Assembly: GCF_040939305.1 (NCBI RefSeq)
Contig: NZ_CP162511.1
Span: forward strand, 2,108,001-2,172,000
Direction of reading: 5' to 3'
Source: Herbiconiux sp. A18JL235
GTDB taxonomy: Bacteria > Actinomycetota > Actinomycetes > Actinomycetales > Microbacteriaceae
DNA length: 64,000 nt
Positions 43,625-53,135 of this stretch are shown piece by piece. The notes below the pieces were generated by a model. The model did no database searches. It had not been told where the DNA came from and saw only the letters and a program-made list of their open reading frames with translations. The translations under genes were made by a program, and so were the position numbers. How positions within the stretch are numbered: the stretch's first letter is position 1; each line of letters starts with the position of its first letter.

Positions 43625-45718
43625 TCAGAGCGCGGCCAGCGAGGTCTTCGCTGCTTCGACGGCGGCTTCGGTGGTGATGCCGAACTCGCGGAACAGGGTC
43701 TTGTAGTCGGCCGAGGCGCCGAAGTGCTCGATCGAGACGGAGCGGCCGGCGTCGCCGATGTACTTCGACCAGCCGAGCGAGAGCCCGGCCTCGATCGAGA
43801 CGCGCGCCTTCACAGCCGCGGGGAGCACCGACTCCTTGTACTCGGCGCTCTGCTCCTCGAACCACTCCAGCGACGGGGCCGACACCACGCGGGCGTTGAT
43901 GCCCTCGCCGGCGAGGATCTCGCGGGCGTTCACGGCCAGCTGCACCTCGGATCCGGTGGCGATGAAGATGACGTCGGGGGTGCCGTTCGGGGCCTCGGCG
44001 AGCACGTAGGCGCCCTTCGAGGTGTTCGCGGCGGAGGCGAACACATCTCCGGAGGCGTCGCCGTCGCCGCGCTCGAACACCGGGATGTTCTGGCGGGTGA
44101 GGGCGATGCCGGCCGGGTTGTGGTGACGGCCGAGGATGGTGAGCCAGGCGTACGCGACCTCGTTGGCGTCGGCGGGACGCACCACGTCGAGACCGGGGAT
44201 GGCGCGGAGCGTGGCGAGCTGCTCGATCGGCTGGTGGGTGGGGCCGTCTTCGCCGAGGGCCACGGAGTCGTGGGTCCAGACGTAGATGGCGGGCACCTTC
44301 ATGAGGGCGGCGAGACGCACTGCGGGGCGCATGTAGTCGCTGAAGATGAGGAAGGTGCCGCCGAAGGGGCGGGTCTTCCCGTGCAGCACGATGCCGTTCA
44401 GGATCGAGCCCATGGCGTGCTCGCGGATGCCGAAGTGCAGCACGCGGCCGTAGGGGTTGCCCGACCACTCGTGGGTGGAGTGCTCGGCCGGCACGAACGA
44501 TGCTGCCGACTCGATGGTGGTGTTGTTCGACTCGGCGAGGTCGGCGGAGCCGCCCCAGAACTCGGGGAGGGAGCCGGCCAGGGCGTTGATGACCTTGCCG
44601 GAGGCGGCACGCGTCGAGACCTCTTTGCCCGCCTCGAACACGGGAAGCACCGACTCGATGTCGTCGGGCAGCTCTCCGGCCTCGAGTCGGTCGAGCAGGG
44701 CCTTCTTCTCGGGGTTGGCCGCGGCCCAGGCGTCGAAGCCCTTCTGCCACTCGGCGCGCTCCTCGGCGCCGCGGGCGATCGCGCCGCGGGTGTGCTCGAT
44801 GACCTCGTCGGCGACGGCGAAGTGCTGCTCGGGGTCGGCCCCGAGCACCTCCTTGAGGCCCTTCAGCTCGTCGGCGCCGAGCGCAGAGCCGTGGATCTTG
44901 CCGGTGTTCTGCTTCTTCGGCGAGGGCCAGCCGATGATCGTCTTGAGGATGATGAGCGAGGGCTTCGAGGTCTCGGCCTTGGCCGCCTCGATCGCGTCGA
45001 AGAGCGCCTGCACGTCTTCGACGTATTCGCCGGTCTTCTTCCAGTCGACCACCTGCACGTGCCAGTGGTAGGCCTCGTAGCGGGCGCGCACGTCTTCGGT
45101 GAAGGCGATGTTGGTGTCGTCCTCGATGGAGATCTGGTTGGAGTCGTAGATCGCGATGAGGTTGCCGAGCTGCTGGTGGCCGGCGAGCGAGGAGGCCTCG
45201 CTGGTGACGCCCTCCTCCATGTCGCCGTCGCCGGCGATCACGTAGGTGTGGTGATCGAACGGGCTGGTGCCGGGCGCCGCGTCGGGGTCGAACAGGCCGC
45301 GCTCGAAGCGCTGGGCGTAGGCGAAGCCGACGGAGGAGGCGAGGCCCTGGCCGAGCGGGCCGGTGGTGATCTCGACACCGTCGGTGTGGCCGTACTCGGG
45401 GTGGCCCGGGGTCAGCGACCCCCAGGTGCGGAGGGCCTTCAGGTCGTCGAGCTCGAGGCCGTAGCCGCCCAGGTAGAGCTGGATGTACTGGGTGAGCGAG
45501 GAGTGGCCGACCGACAGGATGAAGCGGTCGCGCCCGATCCAGTGCTGGTCGGAGGGGTCGCGGCGCATGACCTTCTGGAACAGGAGGTAGGCCGCGGGAG
45601 CCAGGCTGATCGCCGTGCCCGGGTGGCCGTTGCCGACCTTCTCGACGGCATCCGCCGCGAGGATCTTGGCGGTGGTGACGGCTTTGTCGTCAATGGGTTC
45701 CCATTGGAGTGTGGCCAC
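43625..45718 (-). CDS. tkt: Transketolase
   Basis: A 697-residue thiamine-diphosphate enzyme transferring two-carbon units. The N-terminal catalytic region has [12 protein letters not shown] and [13 protein letters not shown]. The ThDP motif [18 protein letters not shown] ends in ...SNQISI (landmarks), and the pyrimidine domain has the expected acidic region. GTG start 45718. It is the first gene of the six-gene pentose phosphate operon and is divergent from ctaB across 210 bp. Confidence 0.97.
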   Translation of the reverse strand: MATLQWEPIDDKAVTTAKILAADAVEKVGNGHPGTAISLAPAAYLLFQKVMRRDPSDQHWIGRDRFILSVGHSSLTQYIQLYLGGYGLELDDLKALRTWGSLTPGHPEYGHTDGVEITTGPLGQGLASSVGFAYAQRFERGLFDPDAAPGTSPFDHHTYVIAGDGDMEEGVTSEASSLAGHQQLGNLIAIYDSNQISIEDDTNIAFTEDVRARYEAYHWHVQVVDWKKTGEYVEDVQALFDAIEAAKAETSKPSLIILKTIIGWPSPKKQNTGKIHGSALGADELKGLKEVLGADPEQHFAVADEVIEHTRGAIARGAEERAEWQKGFDAWAAANPEKKALLDRLEAGELPDDIESVLPVFEAGKEVSTRAASGKVINALAGSLPEFWGGSADLAESNNTTIESAASFVPAEHSTHEWSGNPYGRVLHFGIREHAMGSILNGIVLHGKTRPFGGTFLIFSDYMRPAVRLAALMKVPAIYVWTHDSVALGEDGPTHQPIEQLATLRAIPGLDVVRPADANEVAYAWLTILGRHHNPAGIALTRQNIPVFERGDGDASGDVFASAANTSKGAYVLAEAPNGTPDVIFIATGSEVQLAVNAREILAGEGINARVVSAPSLEWFEEQSAEYKESVLPAAVKARVSIEAGLSLGWSKYIGDAGRSVSIEHFGASADYKTLFREFGITTEAAVEAAKTSLAAL

Positions 45719-45883
45719 GAGGTATTTCGACCCTTCTGGAGTGCGGACCCGTCAGGCGGGTTCCGGTAGTGAGTTGCCGACGTCTCGGACGGGCCTCACG
45801 CTCCCTGCGCAGGGGCCATCGTCACCACGTCAGCGTCGCACCCCCATCATATCGAGGCGGACGGGTCGGGCGCCCCCATCGAA

Positions 45884-45889
45884 TAGACT
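45884..45889 (+). promoter_or_regulatory. Putative -10 of ctaB
   Basis: TAGACT 40 bp before the ctaB ATG predicts a leader of about 33 nt with GAGGAG at the end. The rest of the 210-bp tkt-ctaB spacer shows only a weak 5-bp hairpin near 45747 and nothing else recognisable. Confidence 0.5.
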
Positions 45890-45928
45890 GACCCAGGGGA
45901 CTTTCACCGGGTAGGTAAATGAGGAGCG

Positions 45929-46858
45929 ATGGACGTAGCGGTTGACGGCCGGGTAGTCGAGCGGCGGTTCAGCCCGAGAGACAAGGTGAAGGGCTACATC
46001 GCCCTCACCAAACCTCGGGTGATCGAGCTCCTCCTGGTGACCACCGTTCCGGTCATGATCCTGGCCCAGGGCGGCATCCCGAACCTGTGGCTCGTGTTCG
46101 CGACCCTCATCGGCGGCGCGCTCTCGGCGGGTTCCGCGGGAGCGTTCAACTGCTACTTCGACCGCGACATCGACCGCGTCATGGACCGCACCTCGAAGCG
46201 GCCCCTGGTCACCGGAGTGCTCTCCGACCGCGAGGCGCTCGTGTTCGCCTGGACCCTCGGTGTGGTCTCCATCGTGTGGCTCGCCGTCTTCACGAACCTG
46301 CTGGCCGCATCCCTCTCGCTCGCCGCCATCCTCATCTACGTGCTCCTCTACACGCTCGTGCTGAAGCGGCGCACCCCGCAGAACATCGTCTGGGGCGGCA
46401 CGGCGGGCTGCATGCCGGTGCTCATCGGCTGGGCGGCCGTCACGAACTCGCTGTCGTGGGAGGCGCTCATCCTGTTCGGCATCATCTTCCTCTGGACGCC
46501 GCCGCACTACTGGCCGCTGTCGATGAAGTACCGCGCCGACTACAAGACCGCGGGTGTTCCGATGCTCGCCGTGGTGCGCGGCCGCGTCGTGGTGGGCCTG
46601 CAGATCGTGCTCTACGCCTGGGCGATGGTGGCGTGCTCGCTCCTGCTCATTCCGGTGGGCCACATGGGCATCATCTACGCCGGCACCGCCGTCGTCGCCG
46701 GCGCCTGGTTCCTCTACGAGTCGCACCGGCTGTACAGCCGGTCGATCCGAGACCTCTCGATCAAGCCGATGCGCGTGTTCCACGGCTCGATCACCTACCT
46801 CACGCTGATCTTCCTGGCGGTGGCGATCGACCCGCTGGTTCCGCTCTTCCGCTTCTAG
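45929..46858 (+). CDS. ctaB: Protoheme IX farnesyltransferase (heme O synthase)
   Basis: A 309-residue UbiA-family membrane enzyme with about nine transmembrane helices. It adds farnesyl to heme b to make heme O for cytochrome oxidase. The two Asp-rich prenyl-diphosphate motifs are [15 protein letters not shown] near residue 73 and [13 protein letters not shown] near residue 201. ATG start with GAGGAG. Nine base pairs before ctaA. Confidence 0.96.
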   Translation: MDVAVDGRVVERRFSPRDKVKGYIALTKPRVIELLLVTTVPVMILAQGGIPNLWLVFATLIGGALSAGSAGAFNCYFDRDIDRVMDRTSKRPLVTGVLSDREALVFAWTLGVVSIVWLAVFTNLLAASLSLAAILIYVLLYTLVLKRRTPQNIVWGGTAGCMPVLIGWAAVTNSLSWEALILFGIIFLWTPPHYWPLSMKYRADYKTAGVPMLAVVRGRVVVGLQIVLYAWAMVACSLLLIPVGHMGIIYAGTAVVAGAWFLYESHRLYSRSIRDLSIKPMRVFHGSITYLTLIFLAVAIDPLVPLFRF

Positions 46859-46867
46859 GAGCCGCCC

Positions 46868-47833
46868 GTGCAGACCCCCTTCGGCTTCCTCGCCGACCGC
46901 GTCACCCTCAGCCCGCGCGCCCTCCGCTGGGGCACGACGGCGGCGCTCGTGGTGAGCATCCTCATCATCATCACCGGGGGAGTGGTGCGGGTCACCGGGT
47001 CGGGCCTCGGCTGCCCCACCTGGCCCGCCTGCGACGACGGGTCGCTCACCACGACCCCGGAGCTCGGCATTCACGGCTTCATCGAGTTCGCCAACCGCGT
47101 GCTCACCGGCGTGCTCATCGCCGCGGTGGGATGGGCGATCGTCGCCGCCCGGCTGCAGAAGCCGCGCGAGCGCAGCATGACACGCCTGGCCTGGTCGCAG
47201 TTCTGGCTCGTCGTCGTGAACGCGATCGCCGGCGGGGTGACCGTGCTCACCGAACTCAACCCGTGGGTCGTGGCGATGCACTTCGTGATGGCCATCGCGC
47301 TGCTCACCACCACGACGCTCACCTGGCACCGGGCGCACCGCGGTCAGACGGCGGATGCGAGCTTCCCGAGCTGGATCGGCGTGCTCGCCTGGGTGCTCGT
47401 CGTCGCCACCGCCGTGCTCATCCTGGTCGGTACCCTCGTCACCGGTACCGGGCCGCACGCCGGAGACTCGGCCGACGTGCCGCGCATGGCCTTCGTGTGG
47501 GAGCAGGTGACCGTGGTGCACGGCGTGCTCGGCATGGTGGTGCTGATGCTCGGCGTCGTGCTCCTCGTCGGTGTGCGCCGGGTTCCGGGCGCACAGCTCG
47601 CCCTTCGCCGGGTCGTCACCTTCGTCGCCGTCGTCGTCGCCCAGGCGGCCCTCGGCATCGCTCAGGCGCTGCTCGGACTCCCGGAGTGGATGGTCGTGCT
47701 GCACCTGCTCGGCTCGGCCTTGGTGTGGGTCGGCGCCCTCCGGGTGCTGCTCGACCTGCATCCGCGACTCTTCGCCCCGCGCTCGGTCACCACGTATACA
47801 ATGAAGGTTCAGGAACACGCTCTTAACGCGTAG
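46868..47833 (+). CDS. ctaA: Heme A synthase
   Basis: A 321-residue COX15/CtaA membrane protein with about eight helices that oxidises heme O to heme A. Landmarks are [21 protein letters not shown] near residue 38 (given as a landmark) with the loop Cys pair, and heme-ligand histidines in [27 protein letters not shown] and [13 protein letters not shown] start 46868 has GGAG six bases upstream. Expected to follow ctaB on one transcript. Confidence 0.94.
   Translation: MQTPFGFLADRVTLSPRALRWGTTAALVVSILIIITGGVVRVTGSGLGCPTWPACDDGSLTTTPELGIHGFIEFANRVLTGVLIAAVGWAIVAARLQKPRERSMTRLAWSQFWLVVVNAIAGGVTVLTELNPWVVAMHFVMAIALLTTTTLTWHRAHRGQTADASFPSWIGVLAWVLVVATAVLILVGTLVTGTGPHAGDSADVPRMAFVWEQVTVVHGVLGMVVLMLGVVLLVGVRRVPGAQLALRRVVTFVAVVVAQAALGIAQALLGLPEWMVVLHLLGSALVWVGALRVLLDLHPRLFAPRSVTTYTMKVQEHALNA
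47797..47802 (+). promoter_or_regulatory. Putative suf promoter -10 inside the end of ctaA
   Basis: The AT-rich TATACAAT at 47795-47802, unusual in this GC-rich DNA, contains TACAAT. It predicts a start near 47809 and a leader of about 145 nt before sufB. The leader holds a small TGACC-N6-GGTCA inverted repeat that might be an operator. No SufR-like CAAC-N6-GTTG site was seen. Confidence 0.4.
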
Positions 47834-47952
47834 GTTCACATCCCGACACCCGAGCCGCTGGATTTGACGGAGGGTCGTCGGCCGCCGGAATGGCGGAGAC
47901 CTCTGCGGAGTTGACCTCAGTGGGTCACCAGCAGCAAGGAAGGGAGTCAGTC

Positions 47953-49371
47953 ATGTCAGACGTGCTCATCGACCGACCGGAACTCGAGAACCTCGGCGTG
48001 TACGAGTTCGGGTGGTCGGACACAGACACGGCAGGAGCATCCGCTCGTCGAGGCATCGACGAGGCCGTCGTGACGAACATCTCCGAGCTGAAGAACGAGC
48101 CCGACTGGATGCTCCAGACCCGGCTCAAGGCCCTCAAGATCTTCGGTCGCAAGCCCATGCCCACCTGGGGCGCCGACCTCTCGGGCATCGACTTCGACAA
48201 CATCAAGTACTTCGTGCGCTCGACCGAGAAGCAGGCCCAGACCTGGGACGACCTGCCCGAAGACATCAAGAACACCTACGAGAAGCTCGGCATCCCCGAG
48301 GCCGAGCGTCAGCGCCTGGTCTCCGGCGTCGCCGCGCAGTACGAGTCGGAGGTGGTGTACCACCAGATCCGCGAAGACCTCGAGGCCCAGGGCGTCATCT
48401 TCATGGACACCGACACCGCGCTCCGCGAGCACCCCGAGTTCTTCACCGAGTACTTCGGCACCGTCATCCCCTCGGGCGACAACAAGTTCGCCGCACTGAA
48501 CACCGCCGTGTGGTCGGGCGGCTCGTTCGTCTACGTTCCCAAGGGCGTGCACGTCGAGATCCCGCTGCAGGCCTACTTCCGCATCAACACCGAGAACATG
48601 GGCCAGTTCGAGCGCACGCTCATCATCGCCGACGAGGGCTCCTACGTGCACTACATCGAAGGCTGCACAGCCCCCATCTACAAGAGCGACTCGCTGCACT
48701 CGGCCGTCGTCGAGATCATCGTGAAGAAGAACGCGCGCGTGCGGTACACGACCATCCAGAACTGGTCGAACAACGTCTACAACCTCGTCACCAAGCGCGC
48801 CATCGCCCACGAGGGCGCGACCATGGAGTGGATCGACGGCAACATCGGGTCGAAGGTCACCATGAAGTACCCGTCGATCTACCTGGTCGGCGAGCACGCC
48901 AAGGGCGAGACCCTCTCGGTCGCCTTCGCCGGCCCCGGTCAGCACCAGGACGCCGGAGCGAAGATGATCCACATGGCACCTCACACGCAGTCGTCGATCG
49001 TCTCGAAGTCGATCGCACGTGGCGGTGGGCGCGCCGGGTACCGCGGGGAGATCCGGGTCGCCGAGAACGCGCACCACTCCGCCAACACGGTGCGCTGCGA
49101 CGCGCTGCTGGTCGACACCATCTCGCGCTCCGACACCTACCCGGCCATCGACATCCGGGTCGACGACGTGCAGCTCGGCCACGAGGCCACCGTGTCGAAG
49201 GTCTCCGAGGAGCAGCTGTTCTACCTCATGTCGCGGGGGCTCCCCGAAGACGAGGCGATGGCGATGATCGTGCGCGGCTTCATCGAACCGATCGCCCGCG
49301 AGCTCCCGATGGAGTACGCGCTCGAACTCAACAAGCTCATCGAGATGGGCATGGAAGGCTCCGTAGGCTAG
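47953..49371 (+). CDS. sufB: Fe-S cluster assembly protein SufB
   Basis: A 472-residue scaffold subunit of the SUF iron-sulfur assembly complex. Landmarks are [39 protein letters not shown], which includes the conserved Cys, and the C-terminal [22 protein letters not shown] 47953 (MSDVLIDRP) has AAGGAAGGGAG upstream and is preferred over an upstream in-frame start. The sufD start codon follows directly after its stop. Confidence 0.97.
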   Translation: MSDVLIDRPELENLGVYEFGWSDTDTAGASARRGIDEAVVTNISELKNEPDWMLQTRLKALKIFGRKPMPTWGADLSGIDFDNIKYFVRSTEKQAQTWDDLPEDIKNTYEKLGIPEAERQRLVSGVAAQYESEVVYHQIREDLEAQGVIFMDTDTALREHPEFFTEYFGTVIPSGDNKFAALNTAVWSGGSFVYVPKGVHVEIPLQAYFRINTENMGQFERTLIIADEGSYVHYIEGCTAPIYKSDSLHSAVVEIIVKKNARVRYTTIQNWSNNVYNLVTKRAIAHEGATMEWIDGNIGSKVTMKYPSIYLVGEHAKGETLSVAFAGPGQHQDAGAKMIHMAPHTQSSIVSKSIARGGGRAGYRGEIRVAENAHHSANTVRCDALLVDTISRSDTYPAIDIRVDDVQLGHEATVSKVSEEQLFYLMSRGLPEDEAMAMIVRGFIEPIARELPMEYALELNKLIEMGMEGSVG

Positions 49372-50514
49372 ATGTCGACCGCTGCAACCGCATTCGTTCC
49401 CGTCCAGACCCGGTCGGAACGCCCCTCCTCCACCTCCGTCGATGACTTCGCCCAGGTCACCGGGCTGGAGTTCGAGTGGAAGTTCGCTCCTCTGGCGAGC
49501 TTCAAGCACCTGACGACGGATGCGCTCGACGGCTCGCCGACGGCGTTCACCTACTCGGAGTCGGCCGGCACCTCGGTGAACTGGATCGACCGCGCGGATG
49601 CTCTGGTCGGCTCGGCGGGAGTGCCAGAAGACCGCGCCTCGGCCAACGCCTGGTCGTCGTTCGAGAAGGCGATCCACGTGCTCGTCTCCGGGGAGGACTC
49701 CGCCGAGCTCGTGCTTCGCCGGGATCGGTTCGACGACAGCGCCCGTGCCGCGCACATCGTGATCGAGGCTGCCGCGAACAGCAAGGGCGTCGTCATCCTC
49801 GAGCAGTCTGGGGCGGCGAACCTCTCCGAGAACGTCGAGATCGTGGTCGGCGACAATGCGTCGCTCACGGTGGTGACCGTGCAGGAGTGGGACGACTCGG
49901 CGGTCCACCTCTCCAGCCACTTCGCGAAGGTCGGGCGCGACGCATCCCTCAAGCACGTCATCGTGTCTCTCGGCGGCAGTGTGGTGCGGGTGAACCCGGC
50001 GATCCACCTGGTCGAGCGGGGAGCATCCATCGACTCCCTCGGCCTCTACTTCGCCGACTCCGGGCAGTACTTCGAACAGCGCCCTTACATCGACCACGTG
50101 GCCGCCGACACGCGCAGCCGGGTGAACTACAAGGGAGCGCTCCAGGGCAAGGGCGCGCACACCGTGTGGGTGGGCGACGTGCTCATCGGCCCGCACGCCG
50201 ACGGCACCGACAGCTACGAGCAGAACCGCAACCTCGTGCTCAGCGAGGGAACGCGGGCGGACAGCATCCCGAACCTCGAGATCGAGACGGGCAACATCGT
50301 CGGTGCGGGCCACGCGTCGTCGACCGGTCGCTTCGACGACGAGCAGCTGTTCTACCTGCAGTCGCGCGGCATCTCGGAGGAGGAGGCGCGACGGCTCGTC
50401 GTGCGCGGGTTCCTGGCCGAGATCATCCAGCAGATCGGCTCGCCCGCACTCGAGGAGCGGCTGTCGGCCGCGGTCGAGGCCGAGCTCATGGCGGCGGAGG
50501 GTGCACGTGGCTGA
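49372..50514 (+). CDS. sufD: Fe-S cluster assembly protein SufD
   Basis: A 380-residue SufD, the paralogue of SufB that completes the SufBC2D scaffold and is needed for iron delivery. The C-terminal half carries VNYKGALQGKGAHTVWVGDVLI, with the conserved His, and DDEQLFYLQSRGISEEEARRLVVRGF (landmarks). Its ATG abuts the sufB stop with no gap, and it overlaps the following Rieske gene by 8 nt. Confidence 0.95.
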   Translation: MSTAATAFVPVQTRSERPSSTSVDDFAQVTGLEFEWKFAPLASFKHLTTDALDGSPTAFTYSESAGTSVNWIDRADALVGSAGVPEDRASANAWSSFEKAIHVLVSGEDSAELVLRRDRFDDSARAAHIVIEAAANSKGVVILEQSGAANLSENVEIVVGDNASLTVVTVQEWDDSAVHLSSHFAKVGRDASLKHVIVSLGGSVVRVNPAIHLVERGASIDSLGLYFADSGQYFEQRPYIDHVAADTRSRVNYKGALQGKGAHTVWVGDVLIGPHADGTDSYEQNRNLVLSEGTRADSIPNLEIETGNIVGAGHASSTGRFDDEQLFYLQSRGISEEEARRLVVRGFLAEIIQQIGSPALEERLSAAVEAELMAAEGARG

Positions 50515-50833
50515 GAAGGTCTGCGCGTTCGACGACGTGCCCGTGAACCAGGCGCTGCGCGTCGTCGTGGGCGGGGTTCCCATCGCGCTGGTGAAGGACT
50601 CGGCGGGGGAGTGCCACGCCATCGGCGACACCTGCACCCACGGCGACATCTCGCTGGCGGAGGGCTTCGTCGAAGACGACACACTCGAGTGCTGGGCCCA
50701 CGGCTCCAAGTTCTCGCTCGCGACCGGGAAGCCGCTGACGCTCCCGGCGTACGAGCCTGTCCCCGTGTTCGAGATCGAGGTGATCGACGGGGACATCTAC
50801 ATCGACCCGACAGTGACGAAAGTAGTTGAGTAG
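50507..50833 (+). CDS. Rieske-type [2Fe-2S] ferredoxin in the suf operon
   Basis: A 108-residue Rieske protein, annotated elsewhere as non-heme iron oxygenase ferredoxin subunit. The cluster ligands are C43 and H45 (DTCTHGDIS) and C62 and H65 (LECWAHGSKF). GTG 50507 is chosen because GGAGG is six bases upstream; GTG 50501 is an alternative. Its position between sufD and sufC is frequent in Actinobacteria, which suggests it carries electrons for cluster assembly. That role is inferred and not proven. Confidence 0.93.
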   Translation: MAEKVCAFDDVPVNQALRVVVGGVPIALVKDSAGECHAIGDTCTHGDISLAEGFVEDDTLECWAHGSKFSLATGKPLTLPAYEPVPVFEIEVIDGDIYIDPTVTKVVE

Positions 50834-50837
50834 CAGC

Positions 50838-51602
<765 letters not shown>

Positions 51603-51606
51603 CGAA

Positions 51607-51936
51607 ATGGTCACGACACTCGAACCGCAGCTCTTCGACCAGGTCGAAGAAGCGCTGAAAGACGTGATGGACCCTGAGCTCGGCGTCAACATCGTCGACC
51701 TCGGCCTCATCTACGACCTCGGCTGGGACGACGAGCAGAACGCCCTCGTGATCAACATGACACTGACCAGCGCCGGTTGCCCGCTCACCGACGTGCTCGA
51801 GGAGCAGACGGCTGAGGCCCTCGACGGCATCGTCGAGCAGTTCCGCATCAACTGGGTGTGGATGCCGCCGTGGGGCCCCGAGAAGATCACCGACGACGGC
51901 CGCGACATGATGCGCGCCCTCGGCTTCTCCATCTAG
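51607..51936 (+). CDS. sufT: SufT/DUF59 metal-sulfur cluster assembly factor
   Basis: A 109-residue MIP18/DUF59 protein that helps mature iron-sulfur proteins. It has DVMDPELGVNIVDLGLIYDLG and the conserved Cys in LTSAGCPLTDVLEEQ. It starts 4 bp after sufC and is the last gene of the operon. The cysteine desulfurase SufS and the SufU transfer protein are not present in this cluster. Confidence 0.94.
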   Translation: MVTTLEPQLFDQVEEALKDVMDPELGVNIVDLGLIYDLGWDDEQNALVINMTLTSAGCPLTDVLEEQTAEALDGIVEQFRINWVWMPPWGPEKITDDGRDMMRALGFSI

Positions 51937-51940
51937 TTCG

Positions 51941-52011
51941 TTCGAAACCGCTAACGTCGCGGCATCCGTCCTCATGGAGGGCCCGGGTGCCGCGACGTTT
52001 GCGTTTTCGAA
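51941..52011. terminator. Long inverted repeat ending the suf operon
   Basis: Two 24-nt arms (51941-51964 and 51988-52011) match at 22 of 24 positions around a 23-nt loop that itself has CCTC/GAGG pairing. It starts 5 bp past the sufT stop. Probably a terminator, though longer than usual and without a T tract. Confidence 0.65.
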
Positions 52012-52021
52012 CCAAGCCGTG

Positions 52022-52048
52022 TTGTGCACAGGGAGGGTACTGTCCACA
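52022..52048. promoter_or_regulatory. Two DnaA-box-like 9-mers upstream of the DUF559 gene
   Basis: TTGTGCACA (52022-52030) and CTGTCCACA (52040-52048) each differ by one base from the high-GC DnaA box TTGTCCACA and are spaced 9 bp apart on the same strand. Function unproven. Confidence 0.35.
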
Positions 52049-52098
52049 GATGCTCAGGGGGCAGTGCGGGGGAGGGGTGCCTCGCGCACGATGGTGCG

Positions 52099-52998
52099 AT
52101 GTCGTCCGTCGCACAGCTGGTCTCCGTCGCACAGCTGGTCGCCGCGCTCGGGGGCGTGGCGTCGTGTCGCGAGCTCGCCGAGTACGGGCACTCCGCTGAG
52201 GCGGTCACCCGCGCTGTCCGCATCCGCGCAGTCACCAGGGTGCGGAACGGGTGGGTCGCTGTGCAGGGTGCGCCGCAGAGCGTGCTGACGGCGGTGCGGG
52301 CGGGCGGCACGCTCGCGTGTCGGTCGGCCCTCGCGCCGCTCGCGGTCTGGACGGCCGACGATGCGCGGGTGCACCTTCGCATCAGGCGCTACGGCGCCGC
52401 CCCGCCGAACGAGTCGGCGAGTGTCGTGCACCGAGCCCTCCCGCTCGCCGGATTGCTGCCGGCCCGCGGCGGGGTGGACTCTCCGGAGTGGGCTGTGGCA
52501 CACGCTGTGGTGTGCCAGGGTCGCCGAGACGCCGTCGCGACCCTCGACTCGGTGATGCACCGCGGTGTGATGACGCGTCGGCGGCTCGAGACCGTGCTCG
52601 CTCAGTTGCCGCGGAAGTACGCCGACCTGCTCCTCCTCTGCGACCCGAGAGCGGAGTCCGGGCTCGAGACCCACCTGCGGCTTCTCCTTCGATCGGTCGG
52701 GATCCACCTCCGTGTGCAGGTGAGCATCAGTGGGGTGGGTCGGGTCGACCTGGTCATCGGTGACCGACTGGTGATCGAGACCGACGGGCGCACGTGGCAT
52801 TCGGACAGGGAGTCGTTCGCGAACGACAAGCGTCGGGACATGGCGCTGGCCGAGCGGGGGTACCTGGTGCTTCGGCTGAGCTATCAGCAGGTGCTGTTCG
52901 AGTCGGAGTACGTGCTCCACGTCGTGCGGGGGATCGTCGAGCGGGGCGAGCACCGGTGGAACGGGCGGCATCGCCGCGCCGGACTCGTGCTGCTGTGA
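52099..52998 (+). CDS. AbiEi-like / DUF559 nuclease-fold protein
   Basis: A 299-residue protein. Residues 1-65 resemble the winged-helix N-terminus of AbiEi-type antitoxin-like proteins (LVAALGGVASCRELAEYGHS), and the middle part matches their usual layout. Residues 200-285 form a DUF559/Vsr-like restriction-endonuclease fold: ESGLETHLRLLLRSVGI, VDLVIGDRLVIETDGRTWH with the D-x-IETDG catalytic-type acids, and RGYLVLRLSYQQVL (landmarks). Such genes are abundant and scattered in Microbacteriaceae and have no settled function. Start ATG 52099 is inferred; an upstream ATG at 52091 is in another frame. No partner toxin gene is adjacent. Confidence 0.8.
   Translation: MSSVAQLVSVAQLVAALGGVASCRELAEYGHSAEAVTRAVRIRAVTRVRNGWVAVQGAPQSVLTAVRAGGTLACRSALAPLAVWTADDARVHLRIRRYGAAPPNESASVVHRALPLAGLLPARGGVDSPEWAVAHAVVCQGRRDAVATLDSVMHRGVMTRRRLETVLAQLPRKYADLLLLCDPRAESGLETHLRLLLRSVGIHLRVQVSISGVGRVDLVIGDRLVIETDGRTWHSDRESFANDKRRDMALAERGYLVLRLSYQQVLFESEYVLHVVRGIVERGEHRWNGRHRRAGLVLL
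52105..52140 (+). repeat. Perfect 18-bp tandem duplication in the DUF559 gene
   Basis: TCCGTCGCACAGCTGGTC occurs at 52105-52122 and again at 52123-52140, giving SVAQLVSVAQLV at residues 3-14. The duplication is in frame and looks recent, as the copies are identical. Confidence 0.9.
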
Positions 52999-53094
52999 CC
53001 CGGATGGCGTTCGAACTCGCAAACGAGACGCAACTCGAGCCGCATATCCGGCCGGTGGGCACGACGTGTGCGCTTCTGAACCGCGCCGACGGAA

Positions 53095-53100
53095 TAGACT
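53095..53100 (+). promoter_or_regulatory. Putative -10 of the ABC-F gene
   Basis: TAGACT 35 bp before the GTG start predicts a leader of about 29 nt containing GAAGAA. Confidence 0.45.
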
Positions 53101-53135
53101 GGGTCGTTCCCCCTCGCGAAGAATTGGATATCTCT

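Noticed and set aside
52794..53135. A longer ABC-F frame starting upstream
   Set aside because: The extension overlaps the DUF559 gene and a likely -10 at 53095; conserved ABC-F sequence starts at GTG 53136.
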